Positions 31,816 through 40,942 of a DNA stretch of 64,000 nucleotides are shown here, in pieces. This DNA is from Sulfuritalea sp. (GTDB lineage: Bacteria > Pseudomonadota > Gammaproteobacteria > Burkholderiales > Rhodocyclaceae), in assembly GCA_022842325.1 (NCBI GenBank), contig JALHPU010000013.1, positions 1 through 64,000 on the forward strand, written 5' to 3'. The notes under the pieces were generated by a model that made no database searches, was not told where the DNA came from, and saw only the letters and a list, made by a program, of their open reading frames with translations. Position numbers and translations under genes: made by a program. Position 1 is the stretch's first letter, and every line of letters starts with the position of its first letter.

Positions 31816-34623
31816 TTACGGCTGGCTGGAAAGTTCGGCGATCGCCGTGTGTGCCGAAGCCCCGTCGAGAAACACGACGAAGTCATTTGCGCTCAATGGC
31901 CGGCTGAACAGGTAGCCCTGGAACAAATCGCAGCCCATGGCCGCGAGCATTCTCATCTGTTCCCCCTCTTCCACGCCCTCCGCAACCACGACGTAGCGCA
32001 GGGCCTTCGCCAGCGAAATGATGCCGTTGACGATCGCCTGCTGCCGCTTGTCTGAAAGCAGGTCGACGATGAAACCGCGATCGATCTTCAGCACATTGGC
32101 GGGCAATTGCGTCAGATAGACGAGCGAGGAATAGCCTGTTCCGAAATCATCGAGGGCGATGCCGACTCCCATGTTCCGCAATTCGGCGAGGATCGAGTTG
32201 GTGCCTGCCAAATCGCGGACCGCCATCGATTCCAGAACCTCGAGCTCAAGCTGGCTGGAATTCAGCCCGTGCCGCGCCAGCGCCTGCCGCACGTGGACGA
32301 TAATTTCCCCCGAGTGGAATTGCGCCGGTGACACATTGACCGAAATCGAGAGCGACGGGTAGCCCATCCTGTTCCAGGCGACCGCCTGCGCACAGGCGGT
32401 GTCGAGAACCCACTCGCCCAAACGGCCTTGCAGGCCGATTTCATCAACCACGTGGATGAATTGCCCCGGCGAGACCAATCCGCGTTTGGGCGACGCCCAT
32501 CGCACCAGCGCCTCGGCACCGACAATGCGCCCGGTAGCCGCCTCGACCTTCGGCTGGTAAACCAGAAAAAACTCCTTCTGGTCTATCGCTTCGCGCAACT
32601 CCTGCGCGAGATCGAAACGCTCGCGTACCGCCACATTCATGCTGCCGGAATAGAACTGGTAGCCACCGCGCCGGCTTCGTTTGGATTCGTACATTGCCGC
32701 ATCGGCGGCCATCAGCAGGTCCTCGTATGCCGCGGCGTTTTCCGGATAAAGGGCGATGCCGATGCTTGCCGGCGAGCTTACGCGGCGGCTGGACAGTTCC
32801 ACCGGGCGCGCCAGTTCCGCACTCATCTTGACGGCAATGCGATCGACCACGGAAATCGCGCTGTCCTTCTGCAGGTCGGTGATCAACACCACGAATTCGT
32901 CACCGGCCAACCGCGCCACCGTGTCGGTGGCACGGGCCTGACCTGTCAGGCGCGCTGCGATCGATGCCAGCAGACGGTCGCCGGCGTCGTGCCCGAGGCT
33001 GTCGTTGACCTGCTTGAAATCGTCCAGATCGACGAGCATTGCGGCTACCGCCAGACCTTCGCGGTCGGCCCGTAGCAGTGCCTGCTCCATCCGGTCGCGC
33101 AACATGACACGATTGGGGAGGCTGGTCAGCGCATCGTAGTGCGCCTGGCGATACAGCTTTTCCTCCCAGGCGATGCTCGAACCCGCCGCCGAAAGCCGGT
33201 CCGCCAGGCTACGCCCCGCCTGAACCATGTCTCCCAAATCCTGCGGCAGTTGCCGATAGGCCAGAATCAACGCGCTGTCGATACGCTCTCCGGTACGCGC
33301 CGGGAAAACCAGCGCGACCGTCGCCCCCATGTCGGTGAAGGGCCGCAGGCAGTCATTGCCGGGCAATGCGAGATCCAGCACGTACCAGAGTCGGTCATCG
33401 TTCCAGTCCGGTATTGCGGACGCTTCCAGACAGCTCCGCTCGACTGTCTCCAAAGCGGCGGCTCCGGTGTCCACTGTCAGCAGGCGGGTTCCGCCTTTCG
33501 GGTCGCGGCGCAGTATGCCGGCACTGTCGCAGGGCACGGCAAGCGGCACATGCGCGAGCAGCATTGCGGCCACGGTATCCATCTCGGAAACGGCGAGTAT
33601 CGCGCGATCGAGTTCGCCGAGGGCCCGCAACAGGTGGAATTTGTGGTTGAGGCTCTCCGCCATGTGGTTGAAGGACTCTGCCAGGCTGGCGAACTCGTCG
33701 TGGCCCTTCACCTCCACCCGGCTGCTGAAGTCGCCATGCGCCAGGCGCCTCGTCCCGGCCTCGAGACGCTCCAGTGGGCGCATCTGGCGGCGGATCTGGG
33801 TGATCGAGAACCACGCCGCCAGGGCCAGGGCAAGCACCATGATGGCCGGCAGCGTCTGCCTGAAGCGCGTTAGAACGGCCGCCACATCCTTTCTGGCCTC
33901 GCTCACCACCACGATGAATCCATCATTGGAAAGGGTTGCCTGCAAACTCGCACGCCAGTAAGCGGCGAGGTGCTCCTCACCTTCCACCTGCCATGGAAAC
34001 ACGCCGAAATTCGGCCCGGCAAGACTGGGCAGCCACGGCCCGGGTGGTGCGACCAGATCCGCCGTGCAGTAGAGGGGCGCTCCGTCCGCGTTCAGAATGC
34101 AATAGCGTTCCGCCGCTTCTTCATCGCGCCATAACGAACCCGGATCCAGTCGCGCGCGTATCAGCCCGGACGAGCCTGGTATGGACGCAAGCATGAAAGG
34201 CTCCAGCGGTCGCGTCAGGCGCAACACCACACCCGACCGGCGCAGATGCTCGATCTGATTCGGCCCAAGTTCGCCGAGCACTTCCGGTCCCACGATTTCC
34301 AGATGTGCTATGCCCTCTACCCGCGGCGGAATTTCCGGCCACCTGGCGGAACCCGTCCAGCCGGTCGATTGCTCAGCCAGACGCTTGAGCGCCTGCTGTC
34401 GCCAACTCAGGCGCTGGATGACGCCCATGCCGGCCGCCTTGGCATCCTGCTGCAGGCGACGATGGTTGAGTTCGGTCAGCATGTGGCTGACCTCGGCATA
34501 GGCGAAGTAGCTCAGTCCGCCCACGGGAATCAGCGAGGCGAGCAGGAACAGTACGAACAACCGCTGCGCGACGCGGCTGCCCAAGCCTAATCGGCGAACC
34601 CAATTCATGGCATCAGGGCGCAA
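31816..34623 (-). CDS. Membrane GGDEF-EAL protein with HAMP domain
   Basis: 935 residues. Membrane helices near residues 21-41 and 260-280 flank a periplasmic sensor region. A HAMP domain follows (RLAHGDFSSRVEVKGHDEF), then a GAF-like segment (about residues 335-490), GGDEF and EAL. The GGDEF active site is AGDEF in RLAGDEFVVLI, a variant still seen in active cyclases. The EAL domain keeps the key motifs EALVRW, ELEVLES, DDFGTGYSSL and AEGVEE, so phosphodiesterase activity is likely. ATG at 34623, or 34608 (MNWVRR). Converges with moeB. Confidence 0.9.
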   Translation of the reverse strand: MRPDAMNWVRRLGLGSRVAQRLFVLFLLASLIPVGGLSYFAYAEVSHMLTELNHRRLQQDAKAAGMGVIQRLSWRQQALKRLAEQSTGWTGSARWPEIPPRVEGIAHLEIVGPEVLGELGPNQIEHLRRSGVVLRLTRPLEPFMLASIPGSSGLIRARLDPGSLWRDEEAAERYCILNADGAPLYCTADLVAPPGPWLPSLAGPNFGVFPWQVEGEEHLAAYWRASLQATLSNDGFIVVVSEARKDVAAVLTRFRQTLPAIMVLALALAAWFSITQIRRQMRPLERLEAGTRRLAHGDFSSRVEVKGHDEFASLAESFNHMAESLNHKFHLLRALGELDRAILAVSEMDTVAAMLLAHVPLAVPCDSAGILRRDPKGGTRLLTVDTGAAALETVERSCLEASAIPDWNDDRLWYVLDLALPGNDCLRPFTDMGATVALVFPARTGERIDSALILAYRQLPQDLGDMVQAGRSLADRLSAAGSSIAWEEKLYRQAHYDALTSLPNRVMLRDRMEQALLRADREGLAVAAMLVDLDDFKQVNDSLGHDAGDRLLASIAARLTGQARATDTVARLAGDEFVVLITDLQKDSAISVVDRIAVKMSAELARPVELSSRRVSSPASIGIALYPENAAAYEDLLMAADAAMYESKRSRRGGYQFYSGSMNVAVRERFDLAQELREAIDQKEFFLVYQPKVEAATGRIVGAEALVRWASPKRGLVSPGQFIHVVDEIGLQGRLGEWVLDTACAQAVAWNRMGYPSLSISVNVSPAQFHSGEIIVHVRQALARHGLNSSQLELEVLESMAVRDLAGTNSILAELRNMGVGIALDDFGTGYSSLVYLTQLPANVLKIDRGFIVDLLSDKRQQAIVNGIISLAKALRYVVVAEGVEEGEQMRMLAAMGCDLFQGYLFSRPLSANDFVVFLDGASAHTAIAELSSQP

Positions 34624-34653
34624 CTCGATGCCGCGCCGACGCGGCGACTGGCC

Positions 34654-35142
34654 TCAATGTTTCGATGCCACATCGATGAAGCGTCCATTGTCGGCACGCA
34701 CGATGTCGTCCCGTGCCCTGGCGGCGGTGAGCTGCTTCTGCGTCTGACCGTCCGGTCCCATGCTGTAGAGGTCGTAATCGCTGTTCAGCGGGTTGAGGTT
34801 CTTGTCCTTGCGCTTCTCGCCGGCGTTGGGTGGCGGGATTACGTCGATCGGCAGATATACATACGCATGGCCCCACGGATCGGTGGGGACCCTGATCCCC
34901 AATGCGTTAAGGCTGGGCGGGTAGGTTCTATTGTCAACGTGGTATATCCCGATCGCCTGGGCTATGCCGGTGATCTCGATGATGGCCTTGGCGACGTTGG
35001 CGCGTTCCCTGTATTCCCGATAGCTGGGAATCGCGATCGCCACAAGTGCGGCGATCACGGCCAGCACGATCAGCAGTTCGATCAGGGTAAACGCGGCGTG
35101 CTTTCGTGGCCGGGCATGTCCCCGCAAGGTCTTGCCAGCCAT
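34654..35142 (-). CDS. GspG-like pseudopilin, orphan
   Basis: 162 residues. Leader MAGKTLRGHARPRKHAA, then FTLIELLIVLAVIAALVAIAIPSY. The residue before the cleavage point is Ala instead of the usual Gly. The C-terminal half has the GspG pattern (TDPWGHAYVYLP...DYDLYSMGPDGQ) with the Asp residues that bind calcium in GspG. No other T2SS gene is adjacent. It precedes the GGDEF-EAL gene on the same strand with a 30-base gap. It may serve the second secretin system at the left edge or another machine. Confidence 0.8.
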   Translation of the reverse strand: MAGKTLRGHARPRKHAAFTLIELLIVLAVIAALVAIAIPSYREYRERANVAKAIIEITGIAQAIGIYHVDNRTYPPSLNALGIRVPTDPWGHAYVYLPIDVIPPPNAGEKRKDKNLNPLNSDYDLYSMGPDGQTQKQLTAARARDDIVRADNGRFIDVASKH

Positions 35143-35281
35143 CCCAGAACGGTACGCGCCGCAAATCGTCATTGCTTCCGAACCTCCTCATGTACCGCCT
35201 GCGCGATCACGTTGCGGGAGGCGGACACGGCTTTATCAATATAGCATGGCAGGATGCCGCAACCCGTCGCCGTTGAAATTG

Positions 35282-35671
35282 CTACAGACCCTTGCCACCT
35301 GAAATCAATATGCGGTGCCGCAAGCGGCCCGGCGCGTGGCTGAGGGCCACCGAGAAGGCCAGCACGAACCAGAACAGGGGCATGCGTCCGGGTTCCCAGA
35401 GCACCAGCAACAAGACCAGTGCGATTTTCAACAGGGTGCCCAGTCCCTTGGCCTGCCGGAAGTAGGCCGGGTTGGCCCAGGCATCGAGCGCGACAATGCC
35501 GAGCCCCGAGACCAGCATCAGCGCGCCCCAGCTCCCGGCAGCTCCGGCGCCACCCAGCACCACTGCGGAAATCCCGGCCAGACCGATGATGTGGAACACG
35601 CGCAGGACATTGATCAGCAGTCCGCGGCCGGGAAAATCACGATGACCGTCGTCGGCGTTCTGCTTAGGCAA
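35282..35671 (-). CDS. Small integral membrane protein, unknown function
   Basis: 129 residues, about four membrane helices (ISAVVLGGAGAAGSW, ALMLVSGLGIVALDAW, LLKIALVLLLVLW, LFWFVLAFSVALSHAPG). A conserved-looking WANPAYFRQAKGL loop lies between helices 2 and 3. No family recognised. The start at 35671 overlaps the ribD stop by 8 bases, implying co-translation with ribD. Confidence 0.7.
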   Translation of the reverse strand: MPKQNADDGHRDFPGRGLLINVLRVFHIIGLAGISAVVLGGAGAAGSWGALMLVSGLGIVALDAWANPAYFRQAKGLGTLLKIALVLLLVLWEPGRMPLFWFVLAFSVALSHAPGRLRHRILISGGKGL

Positions 35672-36761
35672 GGCGGGCCCTTATGCGAAAGTCGGCGCCG
35701 ACGCTACGGCGCTCGATGATATCGAGCCGCTGGACGCCAGCCAGATCGCTGAGCTCGGCCAGGCCGAACATGCCGCGCGCGACATCGCCGATCAGGATCG
35801 GCGCCTGGTAGATCAGCAGTTCGTCGACGCAGCCTTCGCGCAGCAGCGAGCCGTTGAGCCGGGTGCCGGCTTCGGCCAGCACTTCGTTGATGCCGCGCCG
35901 GCCGAGCTCCTGCAGCAACTCGGCCAGGTTCACCTTTCCCTGCGCGTTGGGCAGCAGCACGATCTCGGCACCACGCGCGCGCAGTGCCGCGCTGCGCTCG
36001 GCATCGTCCTGCGCCGCGGCGATCAGCACATTGCCGCCCTCCAGCACGGCGGCATCGGGCGGGGTTTCGAGCCGGCTGTCGATCACCACGCGCAGCGGCT
36101 GGCGCGTGGTCGGCACCTCGCGCACGGTCAGCCGCGGATTGTCGTCCTTGACGGTGCCGATGCCGGTCAGCACGGCGCACGAGCGTGCGCGCCAGGCGTG
36201 GGCGTCGCGTCGCGCATCGGCGCCGGTGATCCATTGCGAAACGCCGTTGCTGAGCGCGGTCTTGCCGTCGAGGCTGGCGGCGACCTTGAGCCACAGCCAG
36301 GGCCGGCCGCGCGTCATGCGCGAGACGAAGCCGATATTGAGTTCCTGGGCCTCGGCGGCCAGCAGGCCGCTGCCGACGTCGATGCCGGCCTTGGCCAGCC
36401 GCGTCAGGCCCCGCCCGGCCACCAGCGGATTCGGGTCCTGCATCGCCGCCACCACGCGCACGACGCCGGCTTCGATCAGCGCATCGGCGCAAGGCGGGGT
36501 GCGCCCGAAATGGCTGCAGGGTTCCAGCGTGACGTAGGCCGTGGCGCCCAGCGCCGTATCGCCGGCGCCGACTATTGCCGCCAGGGCGGCGGCTTCGGCG
36601 TGCGGCTGACCGGCCTTTTCGTGCCAGGCTTCGCCGATGACGCGGCCGTTCCTGACCATGACGCAGCCGACGCGGGGATTGGGAGTGGTGCTGTAGAGCC
36701 CGCGCTGCGCCAGTTGCAGCGCGCGCGCCATGAATCCGTGGTCGGCCGCGGAAAAGCTCAT
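35664..36761 (-). CDS. ribD: Bifunctional riboflavin deaminase/reductase RibD
   Basis: 365 residues, full length. The N-terminal deaminase has Zn motifs HAEAAAL and PCSHFGRTPPC. The C-terminal reductase starts near RGRPWLWLKVAASLDGK and has the NADPH loop GTVKDDNPRLTVR. It performs two steps of riboflavin synthesis. Located after nrdR with 13 bases between, a common order. Two copies of the dispersed motif lie in it (35690-35711 near the C-terminus and 36552-36573). Confidence 0.95.
   Translation of the reverse strand: MSFSAADHGFMARALQLAQRGLYSTTPNPRVGCVMVRNGRVIGEAWHEKAGQPHAEAAALAAIVGAGDTALGATAYVTLEPCSHFGRTPPCADALIEAGVVRVVAAMQDPNPLVAGRGLTRLAKAGIDVGSGLLAAEAQELNIGFVSRMTRGRPWLWLKVAASLDGKTALSNGVSQWITGADARRDAHAWRARSCAVLTGIGTVKDDNPRLTVREVPTTRQPLRVVIDSRLETPPDAAVLEGGNVLIAAAQDDAERSAALRARGAEIVLLPNAQGKVNLAELLQELGRRGINEVLAEAGTRLNGSLLREGCVDELLIYQAPILIGDVARGMFGLAELSDLAGVQRLDIIERRSVGADFRIRARLA
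35690..35711 (-). repeat. Copy of 22-bp dispersed motif in ribD
   Basis: Minus strand, 21 of 22 bases match the GTAGCGTCAGCGCCGACT subtype. It is in frame near the RibD C-terminus (RRSVGAD). Confidence 0.6.
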
Positions 36762-36774
36762 GCGCGGCCTTGGC

Positions 36775-37245
36775 TCACGATTTTGCCCGGGGCTGCCGCG
36801 GCTTCTTGATTTCTCGGATGGCGTCGGAAAACTCGTCGACGTCCTCGAAGTTGCGATACACCGAAGCGAAGCGGATATAGGCGACCTTGTCGAGCTTCTT
36901 CAGCTCGCGCATCACCAGTTCGCCGATGCGGTCGGACGCCACTTCGCGCAGCGCCAACTGCACCAGCTTTTCCTCGATGCGGTCGAGCGCCAGATCGATA
37001 CTTTCGGTGGTGACCGGGCGCTTGCGCATGGCCAACATCATGCTGGCCTTGAGCTTGTCGCGGTCGTAATCGGTACGGCTGCCGTTCTTCTTCACCACCT
37101 GCGGCAACTGCAGTTCGACGCGTTCGTAGGTGGTGAAGCGCTTGTCGCAGGAAAGGCAGCGGCGGCGGCGGCGCACGGTGTCGCCGTCCTCGTTTTCCCT
37201 AGTGTCAACGACCTGGGTATTTTCGTCGCTGCAGTAAGGACATTT
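36775..37245 (-). CDS. nrdR: Transcriptional repressor NrdR
   Basis: 156 residues, full length. N-terminal zinc ribbon [13 protein letters not shown]...[12 protein letters not shown], followed by an ATP-cone domain ([21 protein letters not shown]). It represses ribonucleotide reductase genes. The Met at 37245 begins the family sequence; the glyA stop is 8 bases upstream. Operon glyA-nrdR-ribD. Confidence 0.96.
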   Translation of the reverse strand, partial: KCPYCSDENTQVVDTRENEDGDTVRRRRRCLSCDKRFTTYERVELQLPQVVKKNGSRTDYDRDKLKASMMLAMRKRPVTTESIDLALDRIEEKLVQLALREVASDRIGELVMRELKKLDKVAYIRFASVYRNFEDVDEFSDAIREIKKPRQPRAKS

Positions 37246-37253
37246 CATTTCAC

Positions 37254-38498
<1,245 letters not shown>

Positions 38499-38569
38499 GG
38501 CGGGGTCCGGAGAGGGAGGGGAAGGCGCGGATTTTAGCACCCGCCCCCCGCCGGCCGCCAGTCAGGATC

Positions 38570-39214
38570 CTAGCCGGCGACCTCGTCGAGCGCCCGCTTC
38601 AAATGCGCGCAATCGGCCCAGGAAATCAGGCGCCAGCCCATTTCGCCGCATTCCAGCCAGTTGAATGCGGCATTCGGCAGGGCAAAGTCGCGCGGTACAT
38701 CGAGCGCACGACCGGCCGCCGCGCGGTAGACGACGTCGAGCACGCCGCCGTGGGTGAACGCGAGCACGCTCTGGCCCGCATGGCGCTCGGCCAAACCTTG
38801 CAAGCCTGCCATCACGCGCGCAGCGAAATCCACCAGGGACTCGCCGGTTTCGCAGTCATAATCCGGTGTCCGCGCCTGATGATGGCGATAAGCGTGAGGC
38901 TTGGCCAGCCGCGCTTCCGCGGCGGTAAGGCCTTGCAGTACGCCAAAATCGCGCTCGCGAAGAGTCGGCGCCGGCGACACGGCGATCTGCCACCCCGCCG
39001 CCGCGATCTGCGCCGTGCGCCAGGCGCGCAGCAGGTCGCTGCTATACACCGCCGCGAAGCGCTGCTCGCGCAAGCCCTCCGCGACGGCCCGCGCCTGCGC
39101 CCGGCCCGCGCTGTTGAGATCGATGTCGATCTGTCCCTGGACGCGCTTCTCGCTGTTCCAGTCGGTTTCGCCGTGACGAACCAGACAGAATCGGGTGTTT
39201 CGTGTTGCAGTCAT
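38570..39214 (-). CDS. Histidine phosphatase family protein (phosphoglycerate mutase-like)
   Basis: 214 residues. Catalytic LVRHGETDWNSEKRVQGQ, with a second His in AFTHGGVLDVVYRA. It resembles the GpmB/CobC branch. It is not the glycolytic enzyme, which is gpmA here. The real substrate is unknown. A weak copy (19 of 22) of the dispersed motif is at 38963-38984. It lies between glyA and the gntR regulator, transcribed in the same direction. Confidence 0.85.
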   Translation of the reverse strand: MTATRNTRFCLVRHGETDWNSEKRVQGQIDIDLNSAGRAQARAVAEGLREQRFAAVYSSDLLRAWRTAQIAAAGWQIAVSPAPTLRERDFGVLQGLTAAEARLAKPHAYRHHQARTPDYDCETGESLVDFAARVMAGLQGLAERHAGQSVLAFTHGGVLDVVYRAAAGRALDVPRDFALPNAAFNWLECGEMGWRLISWADCAHLKRALDEVAG

Positions 39215-39224
39215 GCAAGCTATT

Positions 39225-39956
39225 TTAAGGCTTGTTGCGGGCGTCGCTGCGCAACATGCGCGTCAGGTTCTGCCGCACATAGCCGATGTGGTCGGCGGCG
39301 GCGGCCAGCGCCTGCTCCGCATCACCCTTCTCGATGGCCCGCCACACTGCGCGATGCTGATCGAGCAACTGCTCCTTGGCGGCCGGTACCTGCACCAGTT
39401 CGCTCAGGTTGCGCCGCAGGTTGTCGCGCATCAGGCGCAACAGACTCGCCGTCAGGTGGCCGACGATGACATTGTGCGAAGCCTCGGCGATGGCCTGGTG
39501 AAAGGCCAGGTCGGTGTCCACCTGGACGTCCAGGTCATCTCCGGAAAACGCCGCCTCAAGCAATGCCAGGCTTTGCCGGACTCGCTCACGATCCGCCACG
39601 GTGGCCCGGTGCGCGGCACATTCGGCCGCACGTCCCTCGAGCATGTGGCGAAACTCCAGCATGTCCTCATGCACCGCCGGATGATCGCGCAGGATTTCCT
39701 CCCACGGGTTACCGAAACTCGCATCGAGGCGATCCGTGACAAACGTGCCTCCCCCCTGGCGGCTTTCCAGCAGGCCGCGTGCCACCAGCTTCTGGATGGC
39801 CTCGCGCAGTGAAGCGCGGGACACGCCCAGTTGCACCGACAGGTCGCGCTCCGACGGCAAGCGGTCACCCGGCTTGAGTCGGCCTTCCAGCACGCGCTGC
39901 TCAATCTCCCGTGCAACCACGTCGGCCAGTCGCGGAGCGGTCATTTTTGCGTCCAT
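39225..39956 (-). CDS. GntR-family regulator, FadR/LldR subfamily
   Basis: 243 residues from the ATG at 39956; 39944 is also possible. N-terminal winged helix PGDRLPSERDLSVQLGVSRASLREAIQKLVARG, with a C-terminal FCD all-helical ligand domain. Metal-binding positions appear present (DTDLAFHQAIAEASHN; LLDQHRAVWRAI; AAADHIGYVR). It is divergent from a TRAP transporter operon and probably represses it. Two TGGTCTGACCA sites, the type of operator used by FadR/LldR-like proteins, flank the intergenic region. The ligand is probably the transported carboxylate (inference). Confidence 0.88.
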   Translation of the reverse strand: MDAKMTAPRLADVVAREIEQRVLEGRLKPGDRLPSERDLSVQLGVSRASLREAIQKLVARGLLESRQGGGTFVTDRLDASFGNPWEEILRDHPAVHEDMLEFRHMLEGRAAECAAHRATVADRERVRQSLALLEAAFSGDDLDVQVDTDLAFHQAIAEASHNVIVGHLTASLLRLMRDNLRRNLSELVQVPAAKEQLLDQHRAVWRAIEKGDAEQALAAAADHIGYVRQNLTRMLRSDARNKP

Positions 39957-39972
39957 ATACAAAATATACCAC

Positions 39973-39983
39973 TGGTCTGACCA
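39973..39983. promoter_or_regulatory. GntR operator 1
   Basis: TGGTCTGACCA, 16 bases upstream of the gntR start, identical to operator 2. Suits autoregulation of the regulator gene. The half-site TGGTC/GACCA is the FadR-subfamily pattern. Confidence 0.7.
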
Positions 39984-40029
39984 CAAGATCAACAAAGACC
40001 AGATCCTATAAAAATGTCTTCAGGGCCTA

Positions 40030-40058
40030 TTGACAGCACGGGTCATGGCCTTTACCAT
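40030..40058 (+). promoter_or_regulatory. Candidate promoter of the TRAP operon
   Basis: A perfect -35 TTGACA (40030-40035), a 17-base spacer and -10 TACCAT (40053-40058, 4 of 6). The start point would be near 40065, directly before operator 2, so a bound repressor would block initiation or early elongation. Confidence 0.6.
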
Positions 40059-40069
40059 TCCGCCACTTT

Positions 40070-40080
40070 TGGTCTGACCA
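40070..40080. promoter_or_regulatory. GntR operator 2
   Basis: TGGTCTGACCA just downstream of the candidate TRAP promoter. Its centre is 97 bases from that of operator 1. Two identical sites around one divergent promoter region suggest cooperative or looping repression. Confidence 0.72.
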
Positions 40081-40166
40081 TTGATCCAATTCGCAAGCCC
40101 CACGCATTTTTTGCCACTTCGCCTAGCGATACCTGGCGAGCTACTGAAGCAATCAAGGAGAAGTTC

Positions 40167-40286
40167 TTGAATCAACGAATGTTGAATGCTCGGGTTAAGA
40201 TGCCTCCCAAACACGCCCGCACCGAGCACGGCAAAGCCCTGCACGCCCAGCGCGATAGCAACACAACCTTGGAGGCCTGTGCATGA
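40167..40286 (+). CDS. Candidate small leader ORF of the TRAP operon
   Basis: 39 codons starting TTG at 40167 with a strong AAGGAG 6 bases upstream; an ATG is at codon 5. The stop TGA overlaps the dctQ start as ATGA, the same overlap used between dctQ and dctM. The peptide is basic and His/Lys-rich (RVKMPPKHARTEHGKALHAQ) with no membrane segment or known family. Either it is a small protein or a translated leader that couples to dctQ. dctQ also has its own GGAGG 7 bases before its ATG, so coupling is not essential. Confidence 0.45.
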   Translation: MNQRMLNARVKMPPKHARTEHGKALHAQRDSNTTLEACA

Positions 40287-40942
40287 ACGCCATGCTCAAA
40301 GTGTCGCAACTGATCGACGGCCTGAACGAACGCATCGGTCGCAGCCTGATGTGGTTCGTTCTTTTCGCCGTGATCATCTCGGCGGTGAATGCCGTGGTGC
40401 GCAAGGCCTTCGACATGAGTTCGAACGCCTTCCTCGAAATCCAGTGGTACCTGTTCGCCGCCGTGGTCATGCTCGGATCTGCCTATACGATGTTGCGCCA
40501 GGGCCATGTCAAGATCGATGTCATCGTCGGGCGCTTTTCCAAGCGCACGCAGATCATCGTCGAATGCCTCGGCATCGTGTTTTTTCTCTTCCCCTTCGTC
40601 TACAAGGTCAACGAGCTGGTCTGGCCGCTGGTGATCCAGGCCTACAACAGTGGCGAAATGTCGCAGAACGCCGGCGGCCTGATCCGCTGGCCGGTGTATG
40701 CCCTGGTACCCGCCGGTTTCATCCTGCTGGGACTGCAAGGCCTGTCGGAACTGATCAAGCGCATCGGCTTCCTCATGGGGCTGGCGGTTGATCCCACGCA
40801 GCCGGTGCAGACCAAGACGGCGGAAGAAGAACTTGCCGAGGAAATTCTCAAACATCAAGTCGCCCCCGAAGTGGTCGGCCGTGTCGAAGATGCGATGGAC
40901 ATGGTGGCCGATCAGAAAAGAAACGACGGGAGCGTGAAATGA
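40283..40942 (+). CDS. dctQ: TRAP transporter small membrane subunit DctQ
   Basis: 219 residues, longer than typical DctQ because of a charged C-terminal tail. Four membrane helices (LMWFVLFAVIISAVNAVV, LEIQWYLFAAVVMLGSAY, IIVECLGIVFFLFPFVY, VYALVPAGFILLGLQGL). The family motif W-YLF-A is visible. It partners DctM. Strong GGAGG Shine-Dalgarno. It resembles the TRAP subfamily annotated for mannitol/chloroaromatic compounds, whose real substrates are often 2-oxo acids or lactate. Confidence 0.88.
   Translation: MNAMLKVSQLIDGLNERIGRSLMWFVLFAVIISAVNAVVRKAFDMSSNAFLEIQWYLFAAVVMLGSAYTMLRQGHVKIDVIVGRFSKRTQIIVECLGIVFFLFPFVYKVNELVWPLVIQAYNSGEMSQNAGGLIRWPVYALVPAGFILLGLQGLSELIKRIGFLMGLAVDPTQPVQTKTAEEELAEEILKHQVAPEVVGRVEDAMDMVADQKRNDGSVK

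Noticed and set aside
36552-36573. Dispersed motif copies in ribD, mshN (3795-3816) and the histidine phosphatase gene (38963-38984) as individually certain repeats
   Set aside because: They match 19-20 of 22 bases and lie in Pro/Ala-type codon contexts where chance similarity is possible. They are kept only as supporting copies, not as strong evidence.
38499-38569. Glycine riboswitch upstream of glyA
   Set aside because: Only about 70 bases separate the genes, too short for a tandem glycine aptamer, and no aptamer core motif is visible.
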